Shown here: positions 8,813 to 19,764 of the stretch, one piece after another
How positions within the stretch are numbered: the stretch's first letter is position 1
Layout of the letters: each line of letters begins with the position of its first letter
Source: Aquamicrobium sp. LC103
GTDB taxonomy: Bacteria; Pseudomonadota; Alphaproteobacteria; Rhizobiales; Rhizobiaceae
Length of the DNA stretch: 64,000 bases
Assembly: GCF_001014615.2 (NCBI RefSeq)
Contig: NZ_LBCQ02000011.1
Span: 62,001-126,000, forward strand
Reading direction: 5' to 3'
The notes under the pieces: model-generated
Database searches by the model: none
Told to the model about the DNA's origin: nothing
The model's input: the letters and a program-made list of their open reading frames with translations, nothing else
Program-made: the position numbers and the translations under genes

Positions 8813-8975
8813 AGAAGCGCTTGATCTCGCGGAACCGCGCCGGCTCGATACCGAGGCGGACCAGGTCCGCATCGCGGGCAGGCGTACGGTTGCGAGTTGC
8901 CGCCGATACGGCGATCGCGCTTCCCACTATGCCGAGGAATTCGGTGATTCCCCGCGTCAGACGTCCATTGGACAT
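8811..8975 (-). CDS. DUF1127-like small protein
   Basis: A 54-residue minus-strand gene with AAAGGA ahead of its ATG. The C-terminal part, ARDADLVRLGIEPARFREIK, resembles the DUF1127/YjiS pattern (DxxLxxLGIxRxxI). The N-terminal 25 residues form a mildly hydrophobic helix (GITEFLGIVGSAIAVSAA). Such small, Arg-rich proteins in alphaproteobacteria have been linked to RNA binding and to phosphate or carbon physiology, but function here is unknown. It is convergent with trmB. Confidence 0.6.
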   Translation of the reverse strand: MSNGRLTRGITEFLGIVGSAIAVSAATRNRTPARDADLVRLGIEPARFREIKRF

Positions 8976-9291
8976 TTTTCTCGTTCCTTTCGCATCGCAT
9001 TGTGCGATGCAACATAAATAGGAGGCCAGGCCTCGATCTTGAAGGGCCGGCAGCGCAGGGCAGCCATGCGTTTTGTGCAGTGCAACACCATGGGCGGGCG
9101 CATGGGGACAGGAACGGTCGCTTGTTCCGGCTTCCATCCGCGCGCCACTTGCTCCGCCCGCCCTTGATAACGCGGCCTGTCTGGTCTATATGCTGCTTAA
9201 ATTCTTGGTCGGTATGGCGAAGAGTGGGTCCACCCGGTCCCGCTCTTTTTTGTTACCCGAAGGGCGTCAGGCCGGCGACGATGGAGATGGA
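8976..9291 (+). promoter_or_regulatory. Upstream region and promoter of the rimP-nusA-infB operon
   Basis: 316 bases without a credible gene. TTGATA (9164-9169), a 17-base spacer and TATATG (9187-9192) make a near-consensus sigma-70 promoter, with a leader of about 95 bases before rimP. The remainder up to the divergent DUF1127-like gene shows no repeat. No other gene start is visible. Confidence 0.7.
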
Positions 9292-9912
9292 ATGAATTCT
9301 GCCCAGGCTGAACATGGCGACGACCGGATCATCCGCGAGACGGGCATCGACGCGCGCATTGCGCTGATCGTCGAGCCGGTGCTTCGCGACATCGGCTTCC
9401 GGCTGGTGCGCGTGCGGCTGTCGGGACAGAACGGATTGACGCTGCAGATCATGACCGAGCGCAACGACGGCACCATGACCGTCGAGGATTGCGAGGAGGT
9501 CAGCCGCGCGCTGTCGCCGGTGCTCGATGTGGAAGATCCCATCGAGAAGGCGTATCATCTGGAGGTTTCCTCGCCGGGCATCGATCGGCCGCTTGTCCGC
9601 AAGTCGGATTTCGAGGCGGCGAAGGGTCATCTGGTGAAGCTCGAGACCGCGATTATGGTCACCGACAAGAAGCGGTTTCGCGGCAAGATCGTCGACGCGG
9701 ACGGCGAGGGCTTCGTGCTCGAGCGCGACAAGATGGGCTACGGCGAAGAGCCGACGGTGCGCATTCCCTTCGACGCGGTGGCCGAGGCGCGGCTGATCCT
9801 GACCGACGATCTTATCCGCGACGCGCTCAAGAGCGACAAGGAAGCGCGTCAGCAGGCCAAGAAGAATAGCGGCGGCGACGCCGCCGAAGACGAAGCAGAA
9901 ACGGATGAATGA
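9292..9912 (+). CDS. rimP: Ribosome maturation factor RimP
   Basis: 206 residues; helps assemble the 30S subunit. The N-terminal alpha/beta domain has [17 protein letters not shown] and the conserved [20 protein letters not shown] segment; the C-terminal Sm-like beta barrel follows (about 105-175). An acidic tail (AEDEAETDE) is typical of alphaproteobacterial members. The start [11 protein letters not shown] follows GGAGATGG. It is the first gene of the rimP-nusA-ylxR-infB-rbfA-truB operon. Confidence 0.95.
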   Translation: MNSAQAEHGDDRIIRETGIDARIALIVEPVLRDIGFRLVRVRLSGQNGLTLQIMTERNDGTMTVEDCEEVSRALSPVLDVEDPIEKAYHLEVSSPGIDRPLVRKSDFEAAKGHLVKLETAIMVTDKKRFRGKIVDADGEGFVLERDKMGYGEEPTVRIPFDAVAEARLILTDDLIRDALKSDKEARQQAKKNSGGDAAEDEAETDE

Positions 9913-9962
9913 TTCGAGCACCCGGCGCCTTGCCGGACGAATTGCCCAGGGAGACTACTAAG

Positions 9963-11579
9963 ATGGCAGTCAGTGCAAACAGGCTAGAACTTCTGCAGAT
10001 CGCCGATGCGGTCGCGCGTGAAAAGGCGATCGACAAGCAGATCGTCATCGCGGCGATGGCCGATGCGATCCAGAAGGCCGCGCGTTCGCGCTATGGCCAG
10101 GAGACCAACATTCGCGCCGACATCAATCCCAACACGGGCGAGATGAAGCTTCAGCGATTGATGGAGGTCGTCGAGACCGTCGAGGAATATGCCCGCCAGA
10201 TCTCGCTGGAAGACGCGCGCACCCGCAACCCGGACGCGCAGGTCGGCGACTTCATCGCCGAGCAGCTTCCGCCGATGGATTTCGGCCGCATCGCCGCCCA
10301 GTCCGCCAAGCAGGTAATTGTTCAAAAAGTGCGCGAGGCCGAGCGCGACCGCCAGTACGACGAGTACAAGGACCGCGTCGGCGAGATCGTCAACGGCACG
10401 GTCAAGCGCGTGGAATACGGCAATGTGATCGTCGATCTCGGCCGCGGCGAGGCGATCATCCGCCGTGACGAGCTGATCCCGCGCGAGAACTTCAAGTACG
10501 GCGATCGCGTCCGCGCGTATGTCTACGACGTGCGCCGCGAGCAGCGCGGCCCGCAGATATTCCTGTCGCGCACGCACCCGCAATTCATGGCGAAGCTCTT
10601 CACCATGGAAGTGCCGGAAATCTACGACGGTATCATCGAGATCAAGTCGGTTGCCCGCGATCCGGGCTCCCGCGCCAAGATCGCGGTCGTCTCGCGCGAT
10701 TCGTCGATCGATCCCGTCGGCGCCTGCGTCGGCATGCGCGGCAGCCGCGTCCAGGCGGTCGTCGGCGAGCTCCAGGGCGAGAAGATCGACATCATTCCGT
10801 GGAACGACAACGCCGCCTCCTTCATCGTCAACGCGCTGCAGCCGGCGGAAGTCGCCAAGGTGGTGCTCGACGAGGATGCCGAACGCATCGAGGTCGTCGT
10901 GCCGGACGACCAGCTCTCGCTGGCGATCGGCCGCCGCGGCCAGAACGTGCGCCTCGCCTCGCAGCTCACCGGCTGGGACATCGACATCCTGACCGAGGAA
11001 GAGGAATCGCAGCGCCGCCAGAAGGAGTTCGTCGAGCGTTCGTCGCTGTTCATGGACGCGCTCAACGTCGACGAGATGGTCGGCCAGGTCCTGGCGTCGG
11101 AAGGCTTCACCTCGATCGAGGAACTGGCCTTCGTCGATTCCGACGAAATCTCCTCGATCGACGGTTTCGACGAGGACACCGCCAGCGAGATCCAGATGCG
11201 CGCCCGCGAGTATCTGGAGCGCATCGAGGCCGAGCAGGATGCGAAGCGCAAGGAACTGGGTGTCCTGGACGAGCTGCGCGAGCTTCCCGGTATCACCACC
11301 GCCATGCTGGTGGCGCTCGGCGAGGACGGCGTGAAGTCGATCGAGGACTTTGCCGGCTACGCGGTCGACGATCTCGTCGGCTGGAAGGAGCGCAAGGACG
11401 GCGAGACCAAGACCTATGCGGGCGTGCTGGCTGATTTCGACATCGGCCGCGCGGAAGCCGAGCAGATGGTCGTCGCGGCACGCCTGCGGATGGGCTGGAT
11501 AACGGAAGAGGACCTCGCCGCCGAGCAGGACGAAACCGAAGCCGAAGCCGCAGAGGCAGAGGAAGCCGCCGGAGCCTGA
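9963..11579 (+). CDS. nusA: Transcription termination/antitermination factor NusA
   Basis: 538 residues. The N-terminal RNA polymerase-binding domain (residues 1-125) is followed by an S1 domain (about 135-200, [20 protein letters not shown]), two KH domains ([20 protein letters not shown] and [20 protein letters not shown]) and two C-terminal acidic repeats (about 360-500) ending in a Glu/Ala-rich tail. The start is the ATG before [16 protein letters not shown]; the ORF could open earlier but without a RBS. It acts in pausing, termination and rRNA antitermination. Confidence 0.97.
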   Translation: MAVSANRLELLQIADAVAREKAIDKQIVIAAMADAIQKAARSRYGQETNIRADINPNTGEMKLQRLMEVVETVEEYARQISLEDARTRNPDAQVGDFIAEQLPPMDFGRIAAQSAKQVIVQKVREAERDRQYDEYKDRVGEIVNGTVKRVEYGNVIVDLGRGEAIIRRDELIPRENFKYGDRVRAYVYDVRREQRGPQIFLSRTHPQFMAKLFTMEVPEIYDGIIEIKSVARDPGSRAKIAVVSRDSSIDPVGACVGMRGSRVQAVVGELQGEKIDIIPWNDNAASFIVNALQPAEVAKVVLDEDAERIEVVVPDDQLSLAIGRRGQNVRLASQLTGWDIDILTEEEESQRRQKEFVERSSLFMDALNVDEMVGQVLASEGFTSIEELAFVDSDEISSIDGFDEDTASEIQMRAREYLERIEAEQDAKRKELGVLDELRELPGITTAMLVALGEDGVKSIEDFAGYAVDDLVGWKERKDGETKTYAGVLADFDIGRAEAEQMVVAARLRMGWITEEDLAAEQDETEAEAAEAEEAAGA

Positions 11580-11606
11580 TGATCATGCGTCCGGAGGGAG
11601 AGGCAC

Positions 11607-12266
11607 TTGAACGAAATGAACGAGCGCACATGTATAGTGACGCGCCGCGCGGGCGAGCCGGAAGAGCTGATCCGTTTCGTGGCGGGGCCGGACATGTCCG
11701 TCGTTCCCGATCTCAAGCGCCAGCTTCCCGGACGCGGATGCTGGGTCACCGCTGACCGGACGCATGTCGACGAGGCCGCGCGCAAGAATCTGTTTGCGCG
11801 CGCCTTGAAGATCAAGGTTCAGCCGGCTGGCGATCTTGGCCTTCTCGTCGATTCGCTTCTGGCGAAGTCCGCCCTTGGCCTCCTCGGCCTTGCCCGCAAG
11901 GCCGGGCAGGTTGCGTTGGGCGCCACGAAGGTCGAAAGTGCGGTGCGCGGCGGCAAGGCGATGCTTGTCCTGCATGCCGTTGAAGCGTCTCCGGACGGCG
12001 TCCGGAAGATGACGCAGGCCCGCCGGGCGGTTGCATATGCCGGCGGCCCGGATATACCCGCCTACAAACTCTTCTCCGAAGCGGAATTGGGTTTGGCATT
12101 GGGGGCCACAAATGTGATACATGCTGCCGTGCTCGCCGGGGATACGGGCAAGGCAGTGCTTAAGCGCATGGTCGCGCTTGACCGATATCGGGGCGGAACC
12201 CCGGAAGACCGGCTGGATGTTGCGGCGACCGGCGAAGCAGATGATGCCGCAGAGGATACGGAATGA
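11607..12266 (+). CDS. YlxR family RNA-binding protein with L7Ae-like domain
   Basis: 219 residues combining two families that are separate genes (ylxR and ylxQ) in Bacillus. The N-terminal YlxR/DUF448 domain has [20 protein letters not shown] and [18 protein letters not shown]. The second half (about 85-190) is an L7Ae/L30e-type fold with [19 protein letters not shown]. The start is uncertain: TTG at 11607 is well placed after GGAGGGAG, while the in-frame ATG at 11616 lies rather far from it. Its stop overlaps infB (ATGA), a sign of translational coupling. Expected role: RNA-related, near the ribosome; exact function unknown. Confidence 0.92.
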   Translation: MNEMNERTCIVTRRAGEPEELIRFVAGPDMSVVPDLKRQLPGRGCWVTADRTHVDEAARKNLFARALKIKVQPAGDLGLLVDSLLAKSALGLLGLARKAGQVALGATKVESAVRGGKAMLVLHAVEASPDGVRKMTQARRAVAYAGGPDIPAYKLFSEAELGLALGATNVIHAAVLAGDTGKAVLKRMVALDRYRGGTPEDRLDVAATGEADDAAEDTE

Positions 12267-14839
12267 GCGATACCAAATCGGGTGACGACAAGACGCTGAG
12301 TGTCAACACCAAGAAGACGTTGACGCTGAAGCGGCCCGGGATAGAGCAGGGCACCGTGCGGCAGAATTTCTCGCACGGGCGCACGAAGTCCGTCGTCGTC
12401 GAGACGAAGAAGCGGAAGTTCTCGCGGCCCGACGAGCAGCCGGCGCCCGTTCAGGCTCCCGTCAGCCTGAAGCCGCGCGCGCAGCCGCAGCCGACGCCTC
12501 CCGCGCCGCCGCCGGCTCCCTCGCAGCCGTCGCGGCCCGCGCCTGCGACCGAGCGCTCCGGCATGGTGCTGAACGAACTTTCCTCCGAGGAGATGGACGC
12601 CCGCCGCCGCGCGCTGCAGGATTCGAAGGTGCGCGAGGTCGAGGAGCGCAAGCGTGCCGCCGAGGAAGCCCAGCGTCGCGCCGAGGACGAGGAGCGCCGC
12701 AAGCGCGAGCGTGAGGAATCCGCGCGCCGCCAGGCGGAGGAGGAAGCGCGCTTGAAGGCCGAGGCCGAAGCCCGCCGCCGCGCCGAGGAAGAAGCCAAGC
12801 GCCGTGCCCCCGCTCAAGCCGCAGTCGCGACGGAAGCGGACGAAGAGGAAGAGAAGCCGCGCGGTGCCGCCGCCGCGGTGCGCCGCGGGCCGGTCAAGCC
12901 CGAGGTCGCGGCTCCGCGCCCGGTCAAGACCAAGGGCGAGGACGATCGCCGTCGCGGCAAGCTGACGCTGAATACCGCGCTGTCCGACGACGACGCCAAA
13001 CGTGGACGCTCGCTGTCCTCGATGCGTCGTCGCCAGGAGAAATTCAAGCGCGGCATGCACCAGGAGCAGCGGGAGAAGATCATCCGCGAGGTCGTTCTGC
13101 CGGAAACCATCACGATCCAGGATCTCGCAAGCCGAATGGCCGAGCGCGCCGTGGACGTGGTCAAGTATTTCATGAAGCAGGGCCAGATCATGAAGCCCGG
13201 CGACCTGATCGACGCCGATACGGCGGAACTGGTGGCCTCGGAGTTCGGCCATACCGTGCGCCGCGTCGCGGAATCCGACGTCGAGGAGGGCCTGTTCGAC
13301 ATCGAGGACAGGACCGAGGATCTGAAGTCGCGTTCGCCGGTCGTCACCATCATGGGTCACGTCGACCACGGCAAGACCTCGCTTCTCGATGCGATCCGCA
13401 ATGCTAATGTCGTCTCTGGCGAAGCCGGTGGCATCACCCAGCATATCGGCGCCTACCAGGTCGAGAAGAACGGTCAGAAGATCACCTTCATCGACACGCC
13501 CGGCCACGCCGCCTTCACCGCCATGCGTGCCCGCGGCGCGCAGGCGACCGACATCGCCGTGCTGGTGGTGGCGGCCGACGACAGCGTGATGCCGCAGACG
13601 ATCGAATCCATCAATCACGCCAAGGCGGCAGGCGTGCCGATCATCGTGGCGATCAACAAGATCGACAAGCCGGAAGCCAATGCCCAGAAGGTGCGCACCG
13701 AACTCCTCCAGCATGAGGTGTTCGTCGAATCGATGGGTGGCGAGGTGCTGGATGTCGAGGTGTCGGCCACCAAGGGCACGAATCTCGACAAGCTTCTCGA
13801 GGCGATCCTGCTGCAGGCCGAAATCCTCGACCTGAAGGCCAATCCGGACCGCACCGCCGAGGGCGTCGTCATCGAGGCCAAGCTCGACAAGGGCCGCGGC
13901 TCGGTCGCGACCGTGCTCGTGCAGGCCGGCACGCTCCACACCGGCGACATCCTCGTCGCCGGCAACGAATGGGGCCGGGTGCGCGCGCTGGTCAACGACC
14001 GGGGCGAGCAGCTCAAGGATGCCGGCCCGTCGATGCCGGTCGAGGTGCTGGGCCTCCAGGGCACGCCGCAGGCCGGCGACCGCTTCGCCGTCGTCGAAAA
14101 CGAGGCGCGCGCCCGCGAGATCGCCGAATATCGCCAGCGTCTCGCCCGCGAGAAGGCGGTTGCCCGCCAGGCCGGCCAGCGCGGTTCGCTCGAGCAGATG
14201 ATGTCGCAGCTCCAGACCTCGGGCCTCAAGGAGTTCCCGCTGCTCATCAAGGGCGACGTGCAGGGCTCCATCGAGGCGATCGTCAACGCGCTCGACAAGC
14301 TCGGCACCGACGAGGTGCGCGCCCGCATCGTCCATTCCGGCGCCGGCGCGATCACGGAAAGCGACGTCTCGCTAGCCGAGACCTCGAACGCCGCGATCAT
14401 CGGCTTCAACGTCCGCGCCAACAAGCAGGCGCGCGACGCGGCCGAGCAGGCCGGCATCGAAATCCGCTACTACAACATCATCTACGATCTCGTGGATGAC
14501 ATCAAAGCGGCGATGTCGGGCCTTCTCTCGCCGGAGCGCCGCGAGACCTTCATCGGCAATGCCGAGATTCTCGAGGTCTTCAACATCACCAAGGTCGGCA
14601 AGGTGGCCGGCTGCCGCGTGACCGAAGGCAAGGTCGAGCGTGGTGCGGGCGTCCGCCTGATCCGCGACAACGTCGTGATCCACGAGGGTACGCTGAAGAC
14701 GCTGAAGCGCTTCAAGGACGAGGTCGCCGAGGTTCCGGTCGGCCAGGAATGCGGCATGGCCTTCGCCAATTACGAGGACATCCGTGCCGGCGACGTCATC
14801 GAGTGCTTCCGCGTCGAGATGGTGAAGCGGACGCTTTAA
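12263..14839 (+). CDS. infB: Translation initiation factor IF-2
   Basis: 858 residues; GTPase that delivers initiator fMet-tRNA to the 30S subunit. The long N-terminus is low-complexity, with Pro/Ala-rich then Arg/Glu-rich helical sequence (about residues 50-200), followed by the IF2-N motif. The G domain carries [14 protein letters not shown] (G1), [15 protein letters not shown] (G3) and NKIDKPEA (G4). Domains II to IV follow, with [15 protein letters not shown] in domain III. Length is normal for Rhizobiales. It overlaps ylxR by four bases. Confidence 0.98.
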   Translation: MSDTKSGDDKTLSVNTKKTLTLKRPGIEQGTVRQNFSHGRTKSVVVETKKRKFSRPDEQPAPVQAPVSLKPRAQPQPTPPAPPPAPSQPSRPAPATERSGMVLNELSSEEMDARRRALQDSKVREVEERKRAAEEAQRRAEDEERRKREREESARRQAEEEARLKAEAEARRRAEEEAKRRAPAQAAVATEADEEEEKPRGAAAAVRRGPVKPEVAAPRPVKTKGEDDRRRGKLTLNTALSDDDAKRGRSLSSMRRRQEKFKRGMHQEQREKIIREVVLPETITIQDLASRMAERAVDVVKYFMKQGQIMKPGDLIDADTAELVASEFGHTVRRVAESDVEEGLFDIEDRTEDLKSRSPVVTIMGHVDHGKTSLLDAIRNANVVSGEAGGITQHIGAYQVEKNGQKITFIDTPGHAAFTAMRARGAQATDIAVLVVAADDSVMPQTIESINHAKAAGVPIIVAINKIDKPEANAQKVRTELLQHEVFVESMGGEVLDVEVSATKGTNLDKLLEAILLQAEILDLKANPDRTAEGVVIEAKLDKGRGSVATVLVQAGTLHTGDILVAGNEWGRVRALVNDRGEQLKDAGPSMPVEVLGLQGTPQAGDRFAVVENEARAREIAEYRQRLAREKAVARQAGQRGSLEQMMSQLQTSGLKEFPLLIKGDVQGSIEAIVNALDKLGTDEVRARIVHSGAGAITESDVSLAETSNAAIIGFNVRANKQARDAAEQAGIEIRYYNIIYDLVDDIKAAMSGLLSPERRETFIGNAEILEVFNITKVGKVAGCRVTEGKVERGAGVRLIRDNVVIHEGTLKTLKRFKDEVAEVPVGQECGMAFANYEDIRAGDVIECFRVEMVKRTL

Positions 14840-14947
14840 GCAGTGCAGGGAGATACCGGACGGCGGGACTTTTCCGCCGCCCGCTCCAGTTGATGATGCG
14901 AGCGCGCCGGTTCGATCCCGGCCGCCGCCGTTTTCGGATATTTGCAA

Positions 14948-15355
14948 ATGTCACGCTTGCCTAGCTCAGGCCCCTCCCAGCGCCAGCTTCGCGTCGGCGA
15001 GCAGGTGCGCCATGCCCTTTCCGATCTCCTTCAGCGCGGCGACATCCGCGACGACGTGATCGAGACGGCCGTCATATCGGTTTCCGAGGTGCGCATGTCG
15101 CCGGACCTGAAGATCGCAACGGCCTTCATCGCGCCGCTGGGCGCGAAGGACGACGACGCGGTCATCAAGGCGCTGGCCCGCAATGCGAAGTTCATCCGCG
15201 GCCGCGTCTCGGGCGCGCTGCGGCAGATGAAATACATGCCGGAGTTCCGTTTCCGGCTCGACACCAGTTACGACAACATGGCGAAGATCGACGCGCTCCT
15301 GCGCTCGCCGGAAGTGGCGCGCGATCTCGACGACGAAGGCAAGGACGAAGATTGA
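14948..15355 (+). CDS. rbfA: Ribosome-binding factor A
   Basis: 135 residues, KH-like fold; acts in late 30S maturation and cold adaptation. [20 protein letters not shown] opens the domain, and [20 protein letters not shown] is the conserved beta-strand region. The ATG at 14948 is preferred over a TTG two codons earlier; the Shine-Dalgarno is weak. The stop codon TGA overlaps the ATG of truB by one base. Confidence 0.95.
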   Translation: MSRLPSSGPSQRQLRVGEQVRHALSDLLQRGDIRDDVIETAVISVSEVRMSPDLKIATAFIAPLGAKDDDAVIKALARNAKFIRGRVSGALRQMKYMPEFRFRLDTSYDNMAKIDALLRSPEVARDLDDEGKDED

Positions 15356-16338
15356 TGGCGCGTCGGGGAAAGAAGAAGGGCCGGCCGGTTTCCGGCTGGC
15401 TGGTGCTCGACAAGCCGAAGGGCATGGGCTCCACCGACGCCGTCTCGAAGATCAAATGGTTGTTCAATGCCGAGAAGGCGGGACATGCCGGCACGCTGGA
15501 CCCGCTCGCCTCCGGCATGCTGCCGATCGCGCTTGGCGAGGCGACGAAGACCGTGCCCTATGTCATGGACGGCGCGAAGGTCTATCGCTTCACCGTTGCC
15601 TGGGGCGAGGAACGCTCCACCGACGATCTGGAAGGCGAGGCGACGAAGACCTCCGCCGAGCGGCCGAGCGAGGAGGCGATCCGCGCCGCCATGCCGAAAT
15701 ATACCGGCGTGATCATGCAGACGCCGCCGCAATTCTCCGCGGTGAAGATCGCCGGCGAGCGCGCCTACGATCTCGCCCGTGACGGCGAGACCGTCGAGAT
15801 ACCGGCGCGCGAGGTCGAGATCGCCCGCTTCGACCTGATCGAACGGCCCGATGAAGGCCACGCCATCTTCGAAATCGAATGCGGCAAGGGCACCTATGTG
15901 CGCTCGCTGGCGCGCGACATGGGCCGCGATCTCGGCTGCTATGGCCATATCTCCGAACTGCGCCGCACCGAGGTCGATCCCTTCACGCCGGACGATCTCG
16001 TCACCATGGAGATGATCGAGGAGGCGATCGCCGCCGCCCGCGCCGAAAACGCGGACGCGGAGGACGGCCAGGAAGGCTCGCGCCGCCCCGGCCCGAGCGA
16101 GTGGAAGGCGCTGGACCGGCTCGTCGTCGACACCGGAGCGGCCCTGGACTGCCTGCCGCAGGTCATCATCGGCGACGACGCGGCCGCCCGCATCCGCCTC
16201 GGCAATCCGGTGATCATACGCGGTCGCGACGCACCGCTGGACGCCGACGAAGCCTGCGCCACTGCGCGCGGCAGGCTGGTGGCGATCGGTGCCATCGAAG
16301 CCGGCACGTTCAAGCCGAAACGCGTCTTCACCGGCTGA
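15355..16338 (+). CDS. truB: tRNA pseudouridine(55) synthase
   Basis: 327 residues. Isomerises U55 in the T-loop of tRNAs. [17 protein letters not shown] and [20 protein letters not shown], which holds the catalytic Asp, are diagnostic; the RNA-binding region [19 protein letters not shown] follows. An acidic insertion (about 230-245) precedes a C-terminal PUA-like segment. The start ATG overlaps the rbfA stop (TGATG), so translation is probably coupled. Confidence 0.96.
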   Translation: MARRGKKKGRPVSGWLVLDKPKGMGSTDAVSKIKWLFNAEKAGHAGTLDPLASGMLPIALGEATKTVPYVMDGAKVYRFTVAWGEERSTDDLEGEATKTSAERPSEEAIRAAMPKYTGVIMQTPPQFSAVKIAGERAYDLARDGETVEIPAREVEIARFDLIERPDEGHAIFEIECGKGTYVRSLARDMGRDLGCYGHISELRRTEVDPFTPDDLVTMEMIEEAIAAARAENADAEDGQEGSRRPGPSEWKALDRLVVDTGAALDCLPQVIIGDDAAARIRLGNPVIIRGRDAPLDADEACATARGRLVAIGAIEAGTFKPKRVFTG

Positions 16339-16411
16339 TTTCCGCTGGCGCGAACGGCGCGGGGCATGCATTCTTCCGCGAGACCGATTCCATCAGGACG
16401 CGAAGTCAGGC

Positions 16412-17485
16412 ATGAGTGGAAAGCGATTGGTGCATCGCCGCCGTGCCCCGGTGGGGGCGCCGCCGGGCACGCTTATCCCCGACGAACGCGCCAGCCCGAC
16501 CTCGATGCGGCTGACGCTGATCGGCGACGACACGGTCGAGGAGATCGAGGCGCCGTCGATCGCCGATGTCGGGAAAGCCGTCGTCTCCGACAAGAGGCTG
16601 TGGCTCGACGTCGTCGGCCTCGGCGATCTCGCCCTGCTCGAGGAGCTGGGGCGCATCTTCGACATCAACCCGCTCGCGCTCGAGGACGTCCACAATACCG
16701 GTCAGCGGCCGAAAATGGACGTCTATGGCGACCATGCCCTCGTCTTCCTGCACATGACGGACGGACAGGACGTCGGCTCCAAGGAACAGCTCGCCGTGCT
16801 GTTCGACGACCGGCACGTGGTGACATTCCAGGAGCGGGCGGGCGACTGCCTCGATCCCGTGCGCAAGCGCCTGCGCGCCCCGCAGGGGCGGATGCGTCGC
16901 GGCGGTCCGGCCTATCTCGCCTATGCGATAATCGACACGGTGCTGGACGCCTATTTCCCGCTGCTGGAGCGGATCGGCGACGAGCTGGAGGATCTCGAAA
17001 ACCTCATCACCACCCGTCCCGATCCGCATAACATCTCGCAGCTTCATGCGATAAAGCGCGATCTCCTGGTGGTGAAGCGGGCCACCTGGCCGACGCGCGA
17101 AATGCTGTCCTCGCTCACGCGCGAGGATTTCGACCTTGTTCCCGACACAGTCCGCCTCTACCTGCGCGACACATACGATCACGCCGTCCAGCTCATCGAT
17201 ATCGTCGAGACCTATCGCGAGCTCACATCGGGCCTGCTCGACCTCTATCTGTCGAATGTCTCGACCAAGATGAACGAAGTGATGAAGGTGCTGACAATCG
17301 TGGCGACGATCTTCATTCCGTTGACTTTCATGGCCGGCGTCTGGGGCATGAATTTCGACCCCGCCTCTTCGCCGTGGAACATGCCGGAACTGTCGGCTCG
17401 CTACGGTTATCCGCTCGCGCTCCTGTCGATGGCGGCGACCGGCGTCGGCCTCCTTCTCTTCTTCCGCTGGAAAAAGTGGCTATAA
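16412..17485 (+). CDS. CorA family magnesium/divalent cation transporter
   Basis: 357 residues. A large cytoplasmic N-terminal domain (about 1-285) leads into two C-terminal transmembrane helices. The pore signature is WGMNFD (YGMN type), just after the first helix (VATIFIPLTFMAGV). It ends in a short basic cytoplasmic tail (RWKKWL). It lies 73 bases after truB and separates truB from rpsO. Mg is the likely substrate; some members carry Co, Ni or Zn. Confidence 0.9.
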   Translation: MSGKRLVHRRRAPVGAPPGTLIPDERASPTSMRLTLIGDDTVEEIEAPSIADVGKAVVSDKRLWLDVVGLGDLALLEELGRIFDINPLALEDVHNTGQRPKMDVYGDHALVFLHMTDGQDVGSKEQLAVLFDDRHVVTFQERAGDCLDPVRKRLRAPQGRMRRGGPAYLAYAIIDTVLDAYFPLLERIGDELEDLENLITTRPDPHNISQLHAIKRDLLVVKRATWPTREMLSSLTREDFDLVPDTVRLYLRDTYDHAVQLIDIVETYRELTSGLLDLYLSNVSTKMNEVMKVLTIVATIFIPLTFMAGVWGMNFDPASSPWNMPELSARYGYPLALLSMAATGVGLLLFFRWKKWL

Positions 17486-17568
17486 GCGGCTACTTGATTT
17501 AAATCAGTAGCTTAACCGCCGCCGCCTTGGGCGCGATTGATCTCATTCGATGCCAGGAGCAGACACTG

Positions 17569-19287
17569 TTGTCCACCGAGAACAACACCGATGGAAATGT
17601 GCCTGCGAGCGAGCCGTCGTCGCAAGCGCCGCGCCGGACGCGCCTGCTGCCGCTGCCCATCGGCGTCTTCCTGTCGCTCTTCATGGCGGCGACGCTGATC
17701 CCGGCGCTGATCTTCTCGGTCATCCTTCTCCAGCGCAGCAATCAGGCGCAGCAGGAGATCGTAACGACGCTGGCGGAGGCGACGGCCGGTTCCATCGCCG
17801 AAACGATCGACCGGCAGTTGATGGGCACGGTGACGACGTTGCGCGTGCTCGCCGCCACTCCGTCGCTCGGGGCGAGCGATCTCAGCCGCTTCTACGACGG
17901 TGCGAAGGTCGCGCTGGAGGGCACCGGCGCGCATCTCATCGTCGTCGACGAGAACATGAACCAGCTTCTGGACACGCGGTCGGAATACAGCCTGCCGCTC
18001 GGGCGGCTGCAGGACACCGCGGCCGCGGCGTGGGCGCTGCACACGGGCGAGCCTGTCGTTTCCGACGGCGTGCTCGAGGCCAATGCCAGCCGCTGGGGCT
18101 TCAACGTCATTCAGCCGCCGCTCTCCGAGGAGGGGCCGCGCCGTCTCCTGGTCATGACTCAGGACGCCGAGAGGCTCTCCGAGGCGCTGGCGAGCCAGAA
18201 CCTTCGCGGCGGCTGGAACGCCGTGCTGGTCGACCGCAACGACATAGTGCTCGCCTCGTCCTACATGTCCTCCGACATCGGCAAGCCGTTCTTCCTTGCG
18301 CAGGACATCGAGCCCAACGACACCACGGTGCGCCGCAGGGTGCGTCTGGAAGACCGGACCTACGAGACGATCACCACGAGGTCGTCGCTCACCGGCTGGG
18401 AGGTGATCGTCTGGGCGCCGTCGTCGATCGTGCAGGCGCCGATGACGCAGACGCTGCGGGCGCTGGCGATCGGCGGAGCGGCGATCATAGCTATCGGCGC
18501 CATACTTGCCTGGGCGCTCGGACGGCAGGTTGCCAAGCCTGTGCGCCGGCTGGCGCAGGACGCCCGCCGCCTCGGCGCCGGCGAGGCGGTCGAGGCGGTC
18601 GATTTCCCCGTGGCCGAAATCGCCACGGTTTCCGCAGCGCTGGCCCAGGCCGCGCAAGACAGGCGCGCGGCGGAGAGCGAGATACGCTTCCTGATGCGCG
18701 AGGTCGCCCACCGCTCCAAGAACCAGCTCACCGTGGTCTCGTCGATCGCCAAGCAGACGGCGCGCACCGCGCGCAGCTTCGCCGCCTTCCAGGACAGTTT
18801 CCAGAAGCGCGTGCAGGGCTTGGCGCGCTCGACGGACCTGCTGGTCGCGGGCGGCGTCGCGGGCGTGGAACTGCGCGAGCTTCTCAATGCTCAGATCGAG
18901 CCGTTCAGGCCGAGCGACGCCTCGCGGCTTGAGGTGAACGGCAATCACTTCCGCCTGTCCAACCAGGCCGCGCAGACACTGGGCCTCGCCATCCACGAAC
19001 TGGCGACGAACGCCGCCAAATACGGCGCCTTCGCCGCCTCGTCGGGACGGCTGGTCGTGTCGTGGAGCCGGTCGGGCGACCGCCTGGAGATGCGATGGCG
19101 CGAATTCGTGCCGCGGCTGCGCAGGCGAGCCGAGAGCCGCGGCTTCGGCACCGAGGTGATCGAGCGCATGCTGGGTGGGACGCTCGACGCCGAGATCGAG
19201 CGGACGCTGCATCGCGACGGCATCGAATACAGGTTCCGCATGCCGCTGGAGCGCGTCGAGCCCGAGCTTTCGGGCCCGGCGGAATGA
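17569..19287 (+). CDS. Sensor histidine kinase of the HWE/HisKA_2 type
   Basis: 572 residues from the TTG at 17569, which has AGGAG nine bases upstream; a TTG 14 codons earlier is also in frame. The first membrane helix (LPIGVFLSLFMAATLIPALI) is followed by a periplasmic sensor region of about 240 residues, a second helix (IGGAAIIAIGAILAWAL), a HAMP-like linker, then the kinase: REVAHRSKNQLTVVSSIAKQ with the phospho-acceptor His and HELATNAAKYGAF as the N-box. The Asn/Gly ATP-lid is short, with GFGTEVIERM near the end. No response regulator lies beside it, so the partner is elsewhere, perhaps the general stress pathway. The signal is unknown. Confidence 0.88.
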   Translation: MSTENNTDGNVPASEPSSQAPRRTRLLPLPIGVFLSLFMAATLIPALIFSVILLQRSNQAQQEIVTTLAEATAGSIAETIDRQLMGTVTTLRVLAATPSLGASDLSRFYDGAKVALEGTGAHLIVVDENMNQLLDTRSEYSLPLGRLQDTAAAAWALHTGEPVVSDGVLEANASRWGFNVIQPPLSEEGPRRLLVMTQDAERLSEALASQNLRGGWNAVLVDRNDIVLASSYMSSDIGKPFFLAQDIEPNDTTVRRRVRLEDRTYETITTRSSLTGWEVIVWAPSSIVQAPMTQTLRALAIGGAAIIAIGAILAWALGRQVAKPVRRLAQDARRLGAGEAVEAVDFPVAEIATVSAALAQAAQDRRAAESEIRFLMREVAHRSKNQLTVVSSIAKQTARTARSFAAFQDSFQKRVQGLARSTDLLVAGGVAGVELRELLNAQIEPFRPSDASRLEVNGNHFRLSNQAAQTLGLAIHELATNAAKYGAFAASSGRLVVSWSRSGDRLEMRWREFVPRLRRRAESRGFGTEVIERMLGGTLDAEIERTLHRDGIEYRFRMPLERVEPELSGPAE

Positions 19288-19326
19288 AGAGGGCCCGCAT
19301 CCGCCGTCCGATACTGGTTATTTAGC

Positions 19327-19355
19327 TGGAAATTGCCTCCATTATCGACTATATG
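19327..19355 (+). promoter_or_regulatory. Candidate promoter of rpsO-pnp
   Basis: TGGAAA (19327-19332), 17 bases, TATATG (19350-19355), about 100 bases before the rpsO start. The -10 is the same hexamer seen ahead of rimP and irr. It is in the only gap where an rpsO promoter could lie after the kinase gene. Confidence 0.45.
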
Positions 19356-19457
19356 CGCCGCAGCATCGCGCCATGAGGCGTCATGTTGAACGGCCCTTGC
19401 TGGACGACATCCTGGCTATGGGCGACCCGTTTCCTCAAAATCGAAAGGAAAAACGCG

Positions 19458-19727
19458 ATGTCGATAACCGCAGAGCGCAAGCAGGAACTGATGAGCGAAT
19501 TCGCGACCAAGCAGGGCGACACCGGTTCCCCGGAAGTCCAGGTCGCAATCTTGTCTGAACGCATCAAGAACCTGACCGAGCATTTCAAGGACCACAAGAA
19601 GGACAACCATTCCCGCCGTGGTCTGCTCGCCCTCGTTTCCCAGCGCCGCAGCCTCCTTGACTACCTCCGTGGCAAGGACGAAGGCCGCTATCAGACGCTG
19701 ATCGAGAAGCTCGGCCTGCGCCGCTAA
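19458..19727 (+). CDS. rpsO: 30S ribosomal protein S15
   Basis: 89 residues, normal length. Primary 16S rRNA-binding protein. [20 protein letters not shown] and [20 protein letters not shown] are the conserved RNA-binding segments, including the DxHSRRGL motif. AAAGGA precedes the ATG. It is followed by pnp, as in most proteobacteria. Confidence 0.98.
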   Translation: MSITAERKQELMSEFATKQGDTGSPEVQVAILSERIKNLTEHFKDHKKDNHSRRGLLALVSQRRSLLDYLRGKDEGRYQTLIEKLGLRR

Positions 19728-19735
19728 GAAAGTTT

Positions 19736-19764
19736 GACCGGCGGGCCCCGACGGCCCGCCGGTC
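19736..19764 (+). terminator. rpsO-pnp intergenic stem-loop
   Basis: GACCGGCGGGCC and GGCCCGCCGGTC form twelve perfect pairs around a five-base loop. No U-run follows, so it may be a partial terminator or an RNase III processing site rather than a full stop. In E. coli a hairpin in the pnp leader is the target of PNPase autoregulation; whether this one plays that role is inference. The stretch from 19765 to the pnp start holds nothing else I can identify. Confidence 0.7.

Noticed and set aside
12062-14335. 757-codon minus-strand frame across infB
   Set aside because: Antisense shadow of infB; composition bias only.
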